From Pachyseris speciosa (taxonomy: Eukaryota; Cnidaria; Anthozoa; Scleractinia; Pachyseridae), in NCBI GenBank assembly GCA_016490735.1, contig JAEMWC010000100.1, positions 601,001 through 665,000 on the forward strand: a DNA stretch of 64,000 bases, written 5' to 3'. Positions 1 to 10,444 of the stretch are shown here, piece by piece (within the stretch, counting starts at the first letter, position 1; every line of letters begins with the position of its first letter). The translations under genes were made by a program, and so were the position numbers. The notes below the pieces were generated by a model. The model was not told where the DNA came from. It was given only the letters and a program-made list of their open reading frames with translations, and made no database searches.

Positions 1-750
1 GGTGAATAACAGATTTATTTTTTCTGCTGTTTTTTTTTTCTGAAGATGAACAAGGAAAACTGGTGTGCAAAAAGTCTCTCTACGCGCGGTTCGTCGCACT
101 GTCACAGTTTAAATTTAGCTTATAAAAAAAAGCCGTCCGCAAATCTCAGAGAAAAATGGTAGACTAAGGATAATTAAACAAAACTTCAAATATATCTTGG
201 AGCAATAAATATAACAAAATCGAACAGTGATATTTCATAGCAAGCACAGACAAATATATTGAACAAACTAAACAAATATATTTATTGCTTTGTCTTGTTG
301 ACAATGAAATCACACTTTCAAATTCGGTTTGACGAAAGTTCGTAAAACACGAGGAATACCTTTAGTGAAAAATACTTAAAAATCTCAGTCTCTTCCTTCA
401 TATCTTTATTATTTCAAGTATTAAGCTTCGTTATTCTTCAAAAGAACTTCACAAATCAATGTTAAAATAGAAAACTACGCAAGAAAAACGTGTTGACATT
501 AGTTCATGCAAACTGCACAGCGTTGCGATGTGTTTGTTTGACCATTTTCGGGCTAAGAATCATATTTTCTTAAATGAAGCAAAATGGAACGAGATTAGAA
601 AATAGAACTCCAAAGAAAATAACGGATGTCCTCCGAAAAACTGAGCTCAAAAGACTGCTCTGCAGTTTTGTCGTTTTAAGTTAACGGCATGTCAACAATT
701 CAAGAAAAACAAGGCAGGTATTTCCCTCATAAGTCACCTCCTGGGAGAGG
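1..750. other. AT-rich intergenic sequence
   Basis: I see no gene, RNA or recognisable repeat here. It is low-complexity A/T-rich DNA with no long frame on either strand. Confidence 0.5.
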
Positions 751-752
751 AT

Positions 753-1340
753 TCACTTTTTTTGGAGTTCGATACTTTTAAGAAAAAATTCGGAATTAAA
801 TCCCATTTTCTCCAGTATTACGGCGTAACTTGTGCAATCTCGAATCTGAAACGCAAAAACTATTGTCTGCCAACGAGAGGTGCTACTTCTGACACCAAAA
901 ACCTTTGGGCCTCACGAGAGTTCTGTAAGTTAGCTTATAAAATGTTTCTAACACAAAGTACCTCTTCCCCGTGCAAAAGTCAGGGAAAATGGCTTACAAA
1001 CTGTAAAGCTCTTGGTTTCGACACAATAGCCTGGAGTAAGTCGTACACGGTGGCCTTTCTATGCACCAATGAATCTAAATTACGAATCTTTCAGTTTAAA
1101 CGTCTACACAGAAAATCAGCAACCAACTGTTTCCTTTTCAAAATTGGGATTGCCCTAATGACCAGTGCACTTTCTGTAAAGCAAGCTCAGAAACTCTCCT
1201 ACACCTTTTTTGGGGCTGTCCTGTTGTTAAATCTTTTTGGAATGAAATTGGTACCTGGATGAGAAACAGCTCTTGCTTTCCAAATCAAGACTTCTCCTTT
1301 CTCTCTTGCATAGGCTTTGTGAACGATGCTACAAACTTGC
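753..1340 (+). mobile_element. Tx1/L1-type LINE, 3' coding remnant
   Basis: Broken C-terminal part of a LINE ORF2. A frame from about 762 carries a segment (KFGIKSHFLQYYGV) that resembles the better-preserved copy at 26.4-27.6 kb ([14 protein letters not shown]). After a frameshift near 1150 it reads through a zinc-knuckle-like block with CTFC, then HLFWGC and SFWNEI, the C-terminal signature seen in L1/Tx1-clade LINEs. No endonuclease or RT core is left, so this is a dead, 5'-truncated copy. Clade assignment is by pattern only. Confidence 0.6.
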
Positions 1341-1344
1341 TTTT

Positions 1345-1460
1345 TCACCATGCACAGGGTTTAGGTAGAAAAAATCTTGCTCTATTAATGACTCCTATTG
1401 ATTTCGAGATTTTACAAGCTACTTGAGAAATGTGCGGTTTCCAAGCTAGATGTTCATCAA
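1345..1460 (-). mobile_element. LINE reverse-transcriptase scrap, antisense
   Basis: The minus strand reads LDEHLAWKPHISQVACKI and then SIGVINRARFF, a typical segment after the catalytic core of L2/CR1-like LINE RTs (target LDxxLxWxxHI). It abuts the gypsy RT fragment in the same open frame, so two unrelated retroelement pieces have been joined. It is only about 38 codons and has no independent start. Confidence 0.6.
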
Positions 1461-1479
1461 GGACTACAACAAGGAAGAC

Positions 1480-1680
1480 CGTTTCTTCCAAAGTAGGCAA
1501 TACAAATCTTGCACTTGTCTCAGCACTATTCAGCTTTCTCAGATTGACGCAGTTCTTGAGCTTACCATTACTTTTCTGTATCGGTACCATGAATGTGCAC
1601 CATTCCGTTGGTCCTGTGACTCTTTCAATAACACCAGCTTCTTCCATCCGCTTAAGCGCTTCTTCAACTCGAGACATCAA
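1480..1680 (-). pseudogene. gypsy reverse transcriptase N-terminal fragment
   Basis: The minus frame reads RVEEALKRMEEAGVIERVTG and then PTEWCTFMVPIQKSNGKLK, the conserved start of Ty3/gypsy RT (LxKMxxxGVIxxVxxPTxWxxxxVxVxKxNGKxR). It runs into LINE-derived sequence before any catalytic motif. Confidence 0.75.
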
Positions 1681-1949
1681 AGGGAAGGCAATTTTTCTAG
1701 CTGTGCTGATACAATAGGGTTAAGCATTCCTATCCAGCTAGATCCTTACTGGCTCACACTTTCAACAGACCGATATCTCCAAACAACTCTACATCCACCT
1801 CTTCCAATCTTGCAACTAGGCCCATTTCACAGGCTGCTTGACGTCTCGGTTAATTACTGGCATGTTCTCCACTGATTACAAAGATGCGAACTTCATACTT
1901 CTTGTTACAATGTGTCACTGCTGTTTTAAACTATCCAGGACACTGTTAC

Positions 1950-2147
1950 TTGCTTCCTGGACTGAAAAGGGTTATCGTAGATGGCCGTGTAACTTGGGTA
2001 GGTTTGGCAAAATGTCAAAGGTCGTCTTTGACATAGCGGTAATATATGCACCCGTATCCATTTGTTATCTTTCTGTGAATCACCTGAAAACGCACCTAAA
2101 AACCAATCAGTAGTCATAACTGCTGCCTTCTGCAGCACCACCAGCAC
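1950..2147 (-). pseudogene. gypsy aspartic protease remnant
   Basis: The minus strand encodes the retropepsin catalytic motif DTGA at 2058-2047, within MDTGAYITAMSKTTFDILPN. It is followed by a stop about 30 residues after the Asp. DTGA preceded by hydrophobic residues is diagnostic of retroelement proteases. Confidence 0.65.
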
Positions 2148-2391
2148 TTCGTCTCACCACACTCACAGACTTAAACCAACACAGTGCTGCAAAGTACCCT
2201 TTGTCATTAGAAGCACTTTCCCCCTCCTGCTAAGCAGTATTCTGTTTTTATGTGATGGAGACCCCATCTATCACACCTCTTCTGTCTTTGCTTTCGGAGG
2301 AATCCTCTTTCTTCCCCCTTCCTTTCCTCCAACATGAATGTACTGGTTTCTTATTGTGCATCTCTTCTAAATCCTTCGGAACAAGAGAGCT

Positions 2392-2872
2392 CTACTGATC
2401 TGTAACCTGACACTTCACCATTTCTGACTGGCGAGCTCTTTGAATCGCTGTTTCCAACGTTAAATCCGGCTTCAACTGCAACTTCTGAGACACCAGTTTG
2501 TCCAAAATTCCGACGACAATCCTATGTCGTAGCTGATCACGGCTTGTCCCAAAATTGCAGTGTTCAACCTCGTACGAGCGATTCGACAGTCTCTCCTTGC
2601 TTTTGATTCCTTTGGCGAAACCGGGCTCGTTCGGGAATTGTGTTCCGTTTCGGAGCAAAATGCCCATCGAACTTCGCCAAAATCATGTCAAATTTCGCCT
2701 CGTCTCCCTCTGCTAAGAACCTGTACACGTGTTCGTCTTCTCTTCCCATTATATAACTGAGAGCACTGACCTTCACGGCGCCTTTTGCACGAGTTGTGGG
2801 AGTCGCTCGAGTTGACACGGGCTGAAATATTCTAAGTGTTCGCCCTAATGATATACAGTTCTCCAGTTGCAC
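2392..2872 (-). pseudogene. gypsy gag capsid remnant
   Basis: Two overlapping minus frames (2872-2564 and 2667-2392) make up a retrotransposon capsid. The first has KFDGHFAPKRNTIPERARF and RQRNQKQGETVESLVR; the second has LRHRIVVGI followed by a leucine-rich run. This is the FxPKxNxxxERxxFxxRxQxxGE pattern of cnidarian gypsy gag. The frame changes near 2600, so it is not translatable as one protein. Confidence 0.7.
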
Positions 2873-3272
2873 GTGTTGTCATGCATGTCCAATACTCACC
2901 ACTTGTTCAAGTCGTGAAGGCTATGATCCAAGCCGTTCAAGTGGTACGACTCGTATGAGTCGTAAAATAAGGCTTACAGTTGGTACAATTGGTACTGGTG
3001 GTGGATGTGGTACTTTTCAGTGAAATGAAATAAAGTCATTCAATGCAAGTGATGAAAGTGCATGGCACCCTGTCAACTCACACGAGCGGTACAAGTATTA
3101 CAACTGGTGAAGTGCTGGCCTGCGTAGCAAGTTTTTCCAGGTCTTTGTTCGCCAGGAAATCCCACGAAAACGCTTGCCACGCAGGCTAGTGAAGTGCGTG
3201 GGAAAAAACCAAGACAAACCCGTGTAAGGTATATGTGAAGCTTGTAGAATGTGGCTTGGAGTGACAAGAAAT
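2873..3272. other. no gene seen
   Basis: Flank of the gypsy relic. Short imperfect repeats of GT-rich words occur near 2930-3010, but there is no coding signal. Confidence 0.4.
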
Positions 3273-3631
3273 CCGTATTTCCTCGAATAATAGCCGTCCC
3301 TCGATTAATCGCATCCCTCGAATAATCACCCCCCCCCCCCCCTTGACGGAAATATTTTCAATAATCGCCTCCCTCGAATAATCGCCTTCCCCCCAGCCCC
3401 CTCACCATCTTCTCTGTCTTTTATCCCCTCCTTGTCAAGTTAAAAATTGACATTGAAAATTAATCAAGGAACCAAATTTGGAACACTTAAAAAGCCCGTG
3501 TTCAGTTATTTGATGCGATTATTTTTTTATTTAACGGGATAATAAAACAAAATATTTAGGGAATCACTTCCAGTGAGCAATATTTGAAATAATCGCTTCT
3601 TTCGAATAATCGCCACTTTTTGGAAATACGG
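3273..3631. repeat. MITE with CCGTATTTCC termini
   Basis: The ends are inverted (CCGTATTTCC at the left, GGAAATACGG at the right). The interior holds several tandem copies of a short TCGAATAATCGCC-like word and a C homopolymer near 3331. It has no coding capacity, so it is read as a non-autonomous DNA element. Confidence 0.55.
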
Positions 3632-4439
3632 TACCTCACAAATTAATGTGCCTAGGTACCGGGTAAGACCCCTTAAATCTAACAAACAAAGTTTGAACCT
3701 GAGTATTAGTATCCATGGACAGCTGTTTCGGCCTTGTTAGGCCTCTCAACATGGCATATCCAATACCCAGGCTCAAGTACCCACATGAATACAACAAGCC
3801 TGGGTATTAGCTAGAATTAAATTAGGCTGATATATTTCACTAATATCTCCCGGGGTGGGAGGGGGGAGGGGGGTTCTTGACCCACGTTTGGCGAAAATAA
3901 CCTTAAATACTTACCCTGTGTAGAACAACTCCCTCTATTTTAAGATCCATAGCGTTATAAATCTAGTCCTGAAAATGATCTTATGTTGACTGATGACCTG
4001 ACCTAAATAAATACAGATAGAGGTCTTCCATTTCGGATTGCTTATACTTGACGGCAGTCTTGCAGCATACCCTGTCTAAGACTCCGGTCCATACGTACCC
4101 TAATTAGGACAGAGTCGCTTGAAATTATATACCCTGTCCAGGTCAGAGGGGCCAAAATCCACACCCTATCCAGCGGCACGATCCCGAAAAGGCCATATAG
4201 GGGAGTATTCCCCCCGCCACAGATAATATTTACAGCTTCAAATCCGAAGCTCGAAGCTGGAAGCTCCCGGTAATTACCGGGCCCATTAAGCTGTTTTGTT
4301 TTCCATTCCAGTTTGGAGTTTCAAACGTTTTGAAAATTGAAGCTAAAGAAACAAAATGGACTTCATAAGAGTTCAGAACACACCCTACTTTCCTTGTTAA
4401 CTTTCCTTGGGGGTCCTTGAGAATATGGCTTGCGGGGCC
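3632..4439. other. no gene seen
   Basis: No convincing coding sequence. A G-rich patch (3850-3872) is the only compositional feature. Confidence 0.4.
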
Positions 4440-4719
4440 CCGGGTCTCGCATGCGGGTGTAATCAAAACCTGGCCAGGGCCCACGGGCTAGCCCATGGGC
4501 TACTCTATGGACTACCCTATGGGCCACCCTGTGGGCCACCTATAAAAAGACTGGGACTACAAATTTATCATTTTTTTTTTTAATTTTAAAATCATTTTAT
4601 AATCATTGCGGTGATGGCGGGTGTCTGTAAAACGAAGACGGGATACCTGTGGATGGTGGATGGCGGATGGCGGATGGGAAAATGAGGATAGAAAAGTGCG
4701 GATGGAAAAATATAAAATA

Positions 4720-4725
<6 letters not shown>
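4440..4725 (+). repeat. dispersed repeat, copy A
   Basis: Starts with GTGTAATCAAAACCTGGCCA and a GGGCCAC/GGGCTAC-rich block, then a poly-T stretch, then ATGGCGGATGG-type words. An inverted copy is at 9485-9760, just upstream of the PAK-type start codon. Family unknown. Confidence 0.6.

Positions 4726-4780
<55 letters not shown>
4718..4780. repeat. (AAT)n microsatellite
   Basis: About 20 AAT units. Poly-Asn/poly-Tyr frames crossing it are artefacts. Confidence 0.95.
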
Positions 4781-4781
<1 letters not shown>

Positions 4782-5062
4782 CCTCTTACTAAACGAGTCC
4801 GAGGTCCGTACTGTAAGTTACGGACCAAGTTTTTTTCCTGTTGATTTATGGCCCAAGCGCGAAGCGCGCGGGCCATGAATTAATGGAAAAAAACGAGGAT
4901 CCGTAACTTACAGTACGGACCGAGAAAACGAGGTTAGTAAGATATTTATTATATCTCTGAGCGCGGGAAAGAAACCTTGCTGAAGTTAAGCGGGCCGTAC
5001 TGAAGAATACGGCCCGCAAAATTGACCAATCACAGCGCGCGTACTAAGTGAGATATAATAAT
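4781..5062 (+). repeat. MITE family M1, copy 1
   Basis: Begins ACCTCTTACTAAACGAG and contains a strong internal hairpin made by GGTCCGTACTGTAAGTTACG and its reverse complement. A second copy with the same orientation and layout is at 62201-62466. Confidence 0.75.
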
Positions 5063-5067
5063 AATAA

Positions 5068-5099
<32 letters not shown>

Positions 5100-5145
5100 G
5101 ACAGACAGACAGACAGACAGACAGACGGACAGATAGATAGATAGA
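5063..5145. repeat. compound microsatellite (AAT)n(AGAC)n(AGAT)n
   Basis: Uninterrupted trinucleotide then tetranucleotide repeats. Confidence 0.9.
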
Positions 5146-6120
5146 TGTTTTAAAACCTCCATAATGGCGTTTAACTCGTTAACGCAGCTCCACGTGGCTA
5201 AGCTAGGAGTACTCAGATCCTCCTGCTGCTCGAGCGACTAAAAAGACCACCACTCCGCCATTTTGGAAGCACCTGAACCCAAGAGTGAAAGCGACTCAAC
5301 TCCTTCGCCTGTCACGAGATGTGCTGCTTGTTCAGTCCTTCTTGTTGTGTGGCCTCGCAACAATCCCTAGTCCTGTTTTTCTTGCCAGAAAACGATAAGG
5401 AAAAAATCAAGGACGTGCAAGCTGTAGCTCCTGACAAATGGCTTTTCACTTAAAATGCCTTGGAAGCGATTTTGAAAACAATTGTCTCTGCAATTTGTAT
5501 GTTTTTCAGGGTCAGTCTGATTCTGGTGAGTCAGAAATAACGCTCGATCAATCTTACGACGTGTGATGAGAGGATTTATTGTTATTTAGTTTATTTTGCT
5601 TTCGCTGATACAAGTATAAAAACAAGCGTAGAAAATATTTAGTCTTTAGTTTGAAGCTCAATAATCCGAAAACACAACCTGTTATTACTCAGTGAAGCGT
5701 CAATTGTTCTGTAAGATCATAACTGTAATAAGCACTCAAGCTGTACCTCAACCTGTTAGAAGCCGTTATCCACCTGATAGAAACTGTTATCCACCTGTAT
5801 AACATTTGAAAGTAATTAATGTTGTAAACGGTGAATTCCGTTATAACCAATCGTTGTTTTACAACTGTATCAGGTAACGATTAGCGATTAGTTATGATTT
5901 CTTAATGACATTACTTCACCATGTAAGATTGTAGTTTTCGCATAAATAGAAGTGTATTGTAGTTATTTCTTTGGTTAAATCCTGGGTTATATCCTGGGTT
6001 ATATCCTGGATTATATCCTGGTTACCTCCTGGACCTCCTGGCTACGTTCTGGATATGTTTGGTTATGTTCGGGCTATGCCCTTGGTGTAGTCTTGGATTA
6101 AAACTCTACGTTGGAACCAA
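5146..6120. other. no gene recognised; short tandem repeat at its end
   Basis: No coding sequence recognised. At 5980-6035 there are four to five copies of a roughly 13-bp TTATATCCTGG unit. The stretch may be the 5' untranslated part of the LINE fragment that follows (inference). Confidence 0.35.
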
Positions 6121-6127
6121 GTTCTGA

Positions 6128-6372
6128 GTGAAATTCTTGTGTCGAAGATATTCGCTAACCTTAATAGATCCCGGCCTCACCGCAGCCAGCGAGTTCCCCC
6201 GGATTTACAGAGTTTCCCCCAAGTTTTACAAAAGGGCTTTCCCAGGCGAAAAACCTGTTTCCACACTGGTGAAAAGGCTGTTTTCACAGACGCTCTCATT
6301 ACTGACCGCGTTAGGGAAGTTTCAAGCCAGCGAGGTCTTAAATTCCTTCACCAAAATATCCGGAGCCTTTGA
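6128..6372 (+). mobile_element. LINE 5' coding fragment
   Basis: The plus frame ends with GLKFLHQNIRSL, which resembles the start of an APE endonuclease domain in LINE ORF2 (GLKxxHxNxRSL). It stops where the inverted repeat at 6368 begins, so only the N-terminal edge is left. Confidence 0.45.
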
Positions 6373-6432
6373 TGCGCTAAAGAAAACTTGCTGGGTTCAT
6401 TTCCTGTAGCAGGCGCTGTAAAACACGTCCTA
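6368..6432 (+). repeat. inverted-repeat arm, partner at 9000-9066
   Basis: This segment (core TTCCTGTAGCAGGCGCTGTA) is found reverse-complemented at 9000-9066. A shorter reverse copy lies at 9340-9385. The pair brackets about 2.6 kb that contains the TIR element 6842-7999, so it may be an older foldback element. Confidence 0.6.
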
Positions 6433-6838
6433 ATTATTCATTTATTTTTTTAAAGCGATTTTAGGATTACCTCGATCTCAAAAATAGGCGTCTCCAGTTC
6501 AGAATCACTGCTCGAGCAGCAATCCATGACAAACCTCGACAGAGTCATAAAACGTACAAAAGCCAAAAAACAGCATACAAAAATGCAAAACAACATACAA
6601 AAAAAGCCAGAATACTGGGTTCTTTTTTATTGGTCCAGAAAAAATACATATGATACAGTTCTGTTTTGAGTGGCTAAAGTTTACCTGGTCATTTAAAATC
6701 ACGTCTTGTGGTCTGAGGGGGAGGGGCTGTTAGGACTACAGCCCTACTACTTTTTTTCTTGGATAAATGACTGCAGATGACATGGATAACGTATCACTAT
6801 GAATTGTACCGCTTGAAGTTGGCGAGATGTTTTAGCCC
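6433..6838. other. no gene seen
   Basis: Interior of the inverted-repeat bracket, with no recognisable coding. Confidence 0.4.
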
Positions 6839-7149
6839 TAAGGCCCGGTTTAAACGTCGCATTTTACATGCACCAAATCTAATTGACGAATCAAGTCGAA
6901 TCAAGTCGAATCAATTAAATTCGGCAGATTTGTATTAAATGCGAGTTCAGTCGAATATTCGACCGATCCAGTCGAATATACATATATACGACTGAAGTTC
7001 GACAGTTGATTTAAACGCTGCATTTTACACGTGCCGAATCTAATTCATAAATTGTTTAATTATATTTTACCCGTAACACCACAGTTTTATGCTACATTAC
7101 ATGCGCAAAGAAACTGGCGGGAAGTAATCGCGGGTGTATTAAAACAATA

Positions 7150-7266
7150 TGGCGGTTGTCGAAGATAGTATGTGTGGTTCGTGCTTCAGGGGAACCCAAC
7201 GACAAGTTTCGGTAGATATCTGTTCGGTGGAGGGTAATTCGCCTTGCGCTTTCGGCGTCGATTAAA
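7150..7266 (+). CDS. small Cys-containing ORF in the TIR element
   Basis: A 38-codon frame starting at the ATG in a CAATATGGCGG context, encoding MAVVEDSMCGSCFRGTQRQV and ending in a stop at 7266. It has a CxxC pair and two further Cys. Its role is unknown. It could be the first exon of a short gene whose second exon is 7632-7865, because that frame is preceded by a TTGATTTAG acceptor-like site. Weak evidence. Confidence 0.25.
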
Positions 7267-7631
7267 GAGTGCACACGGATTTTCGTAACTAAAACTGACG
7301 TGGCCTAAAAGATTCGCAATTGGGACTGATCATAGCTCCTGAGGTTTTCGGAAAGGTCGAAATTGCTGTTTTTGGCAGTCAAAAACGTCAGTTAGCATTT
7401 TCGGAAAGAAAGTAGTTCCCTAGAAAGTTCGTGGAAAGGTCATTTCAGCTTGCATTTTCTCAAAGGAAGATTTTGTTCCCTAACATTTTCGGACATTTAA
7501 AATTTCAGCTAGGGAAGCCGAACAGATGAATGGCTTCTTCTAGCTTATGAAAACATCGCTTTAAACAGATTTCAAACACCATAAGGTACTAAAAAAAATG
7601 GCTTACTACAGCTTTTGGTTGATTTAGCTCG

Positions 7632-7865
7632 TTGGGTGCCCCTGGTGTTTCTCAGTTCTCTCCAACAAAGTATACATGTTTGACATGCGGAAAGTTTTTT
7701 TGTATAAGATGCTCTGTTTTTGAAGAAGACGAGGAAACACCGGGTTGGAAGGCAGGACGAAGTGTAGCTCGTTGCGAAGCTTGTTTACCAGAGAAGATGG
7801 AGAACGAAGTCAATGAACGAGAATTTGATCAGGAAAGTGAAACGAATATCAGTGTCTGGGAATGA
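7632..7865 (+). CDS. small zinc-ribbon-like protein in the TIR element
   Basis: About 78 codons with KYTCLTCGKFFCIRCSVF followed by RCEACLPEK. The spacing CxxC-x4-CxxC, then CxxC 27 residues later, looks like a treble-clef or zinc-ribbon metal site. An acidic tail follows. It is an open frame inside a non-autonomous TIR element and has no match I can name. It could be an element-encoded accessory protein, a captured host exon, or the C-terminal Cys-rich part of a lost transposase. Confidence 0.4.
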   Translation: MGAPGVSQFSPTKYTCLTCGKFFCIRCSVFEEDEETPGWKAGRSVARCEACLPEKMENEVNEREFDQESETNISVWE

Positions 7866-8002
7866 AGCTGTCACTCGCACTCGGCAATTAAATTCGGCAC
7901 AATTAAATGCGACATTTAAATCAAATGCCGAACTTTTTAAATTCAAGTCGACTTAAATTAGTCTTAGATTCGGCGCATGTAAAATGCGACGTTTAAACCG
8001 GG

Positions 8003-8950
8003 CCTAACACCTTAAAACGGTCTCCGCGGTCCCTGTATAAAGCACAATCATGATATAAAGGACGCGCTTTTTTGCCTAGCAATAATAAATTCAGTTCAAG
8101 TCGATTCTCTCAAGGCAAAGCGGCTACAGTTCATGTGACGCTAAAGCGGTTCTCCTGACTTGGGTTCAGTTTGTTGAAAAGGTGTTTGAATGCTAGTTTG
8201 CAACCCAAGAAGTATAATGGACCGTAAACGATGCTGACAATGCTAGTAGTGGACGAACTTTTTCAGCTGGTGTGCTATGACATTACAATAGTCTTTGTTT
8301 AAGTGCTGAAAACACTATCTTTTCAATGATTTAATAAATACGAATGGCTTTTTTTTCTAGATATCTTAAGAACAACTGGAGCCAGGGTGCCTGGTAAGCG
8401 TCACATGCCTATGGAGTGACGGTAATTGCAACAAATCATTGTTCCCGTTTCTGTGGTGAAAGACACATTATCATTAAGCAGATTCATGAGTACATTGGCG
8501 TGATGGCTCTAAATTTTTAATTTAAGATCTTAGCCGCTTTCTTAACACCAACAGCTAAACAAATATAATCTAATTTCCTTTACTGTGTTCAGCTAGTATA
8601 ACTAAGGTCTAAGATCAACAAACAGCTCCGAGACAAGACGACAAATAAGATAGAGTATTTTAAATCAGAAATGCTTGTTTTTGTTACTAAGGGGTGTCTC
8701 TCGTTAAGCTTATTTCCGCTGTAACTACTATTTATTTAAAAGTTGTATTTCTTTATTTTTTTATTTATATTTTTACCCAACAACAGAACACACAAAGGTA
8801 TTTTCTGATTTTGGCAGGTGTCTTAACTCCGCCTATCCCGCGTTGGTAAAGCCCACTGCATGTTTTTGTTAGAAGATTTTCCCCATTCACGCTACCCTTC
8901 TTGCCAATTAAATGTCTTTATCGAGCGACCGGAATTAAATTCGTCATAAA
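8003..8950. other. no gene seen
   Basis: AT-rich DNA with no supported coding region or named repeat. Confidence 0.4.
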
Positions 8951-8954
8951 AATG

Positions 8955-9400
8955 TGAACGTCGAAATTCTGGAAAAAAAAATTGTATCCTGCCTGTCCTA
9001 AAATGCTAGGACGCGTTTTACAGCGCCTGCTACAGGAAACGAACCCAGCAAATTTTCTGTAGCGCAAATGTGTTATCTTTACAATTATCAGGACATCGGA
9101 AAATCAATTTGGTTTTGACAGTATTTCTTCAGTCGTTTGTTGGAGGTCTTCGGTGGTGAAAATGAATGAAAGCAAGATAGGCACGGAACAACAGCAACAA
9201 CACTTTATTACAGTATTCCTACGCGAGTAAATGGTATAAGGTTTAACCGGCTAATATATTGTATTTTTATGATAAAATATAAATGGTGGAATTCTGAAAA
9301 ATCTGTGTCTTGTCCTAAAAACGTCGTAAAAAATAAATAAATGAATAATTAAGACGCTTTTTACAGCGCCTGCTTGGGTGGAATTGTCAAAATGAATGAC
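8955..9400. repeat. diverged direct duplication (8955-9060 / 9285-9400)
   Basis: Both halves carry a GGAATTCTG-like word, a TGTCCTAAAA word and a TTTTACAGCGCCTGCT word in the same order. The second half matches the 6400-6460 arm further out (AATTATTCATTTATTT). Confidence 0.45.
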
Positions 9401-9484
9401 TCATAAATGCAATTTTGTTGCTATAGTGTACACTCTCGTTATTTGTTGTTAGTTTTCCTCTTAAAGCGCTATTTTCAGTTGTAT

Positions 9485-9760
9485 TTCTTTTATTACTATT
9501 TTTTATATATGTATTTTTTCCATCCGCACTTTTCTATCCGCATTTTCTCATCCGCCTTCCGCAGGTACCCCGTCCTCGTTTTACACACCCGCCATCACCC
9601 CAATGATTATTAGATTATTTTAAAATTTTGATAATTAAAAAAAAAATGATAAATTTAAAGTCCCAGTCTTTTTATAGGTGGCCCATAGGGTAGCCCTTAG
9701 GGTGGCCCATAGGGTGGCCCACGGGCCCTGGCCCAGGTTTTGATTACACCCCTCGCATAC
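9485..9760 (-). repeat. dispersed repeat, copy B (inverted)
   Basis: Reverse-complement copy of 4440-4725, with the same blocks in reverse order. It ends about 30 bp before the PAK-type ATG, so it may form the proximal 5' flank or leader of that gene. Confidence 0.65.
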
Positions 9761-9790
9761 TGGGATTAGGCTGCCTGTGGCTAAGCAAAA

Positions 9791-10013
9791 ATGTCGGACG
9801 AAGAAGAGCCACCGTTTCGTGCACGTGGACGTCTGATTTCGACGAAAGATTTTTCTTACGAAGAAGGGCCACCGTTACCTATACGTCTGATTTCGACAAA
9901 AGATTATTCGATGAATGCAGCTTCGAAACCTTTACCAGCCGCTCCTGCTGATGGAAAGAAGAAGAAAGCAGCCACATTTCGCTTCTGGAACAAGAAAGAC
10001 AAGGACAGCGAAT
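9791..10013 (+). CDS. PAK-type exon 1 (N-terminus)
   Basis: Starts at an ATG with [12 protein letters not shown], like the MSD-acidic-PP start of group I p21-activated kinases. It contains [12 protein letters not shown] (proline/arginine/serine pattern), SKPLPAAP, and then a Lys-rich run (DGKKKKAA...NKKDKDSE). The donor is GAAT|GTATAG, phase 1. Family knowledge: this region of PAK binds adaptor SH3 domains. The leader just upstream is a repeat copy. Confidence 0.75.
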
Positions 10014-10251
10014 GTATAGTACCTTGCTTTGCGTTCCAAACTCGCTAATCGTCAATTGTAAACTTAATTAAGCTTAAGTTATTTTCAGTGTAATGGCGTC
10101 CTTCGCTAATGTGATAACATACAACTGTGTTCTAGATTCGATGAAGAAGCCAGAGATTTCGCACCCAGCGCAGTTTGAACACACGGTTCATGTGGGATTT
10201 GATCCAGTAAGCTCCGAATTTACGGTAAGTCATCAGTTTAATTCGAAGCCG

Positions 10252-10290
<39 letters not shown>

Positions 10291-10299
10291 GGCGAGTCC

Positions 10300-10331
<32 letters not shown>

Positions 10332-10391
10332 CCATTCATATGAAAATGCGTTAAATTTGCATGTGAATGGAAAGTAATTTTCATATGAAAA

Positions 10392-10444
<53 letters not shown>

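Larger units (their letters stand above)
1470..2872 (-). mobile_element. Ty3/gypsy LTR retrotransposon remnant (gag-PR-RT)
   Basis: Reading 3' to 5' on the given strand, the order is gag (2872-2392), aspartic protease (about 2147-1950) and the start of RT (about 1680-1480), the normal gypsy order. All parts carry frameshifts or stops. No LTRs, RNase H or integrase were recognised, so this is an internal relic. Confidence 0.75.
6842..7999. mobile_element. 1.16-kb TIR element, TAA target site, Harbinger-like
   Basis: Starts GGCCCGGTTTAAACGTCGCA and ends with its reverse complement, with about 30 bp of near-perfect terminal inverted repeat. It is flanked by TAA at 6839-6841 and 8000-8002. A 3-bp TWA duplication is typical of PIF/Harbinger elements. 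The subterminal regions are full of GTCGAATCAAGTCG-type words. No transposase is present; two small Cys-containing frames lie inside. A decayed relative is at 59354-59703. Confidence 0.75.

Noticed and set aside
4592..4878. Open frames with poly-Tyr (minus) or poly-Asn (plus)
   Set aside because: They are translations of the (AAT)n microsatellite. The same applies near 11150, 23529, 34315 and 54038.
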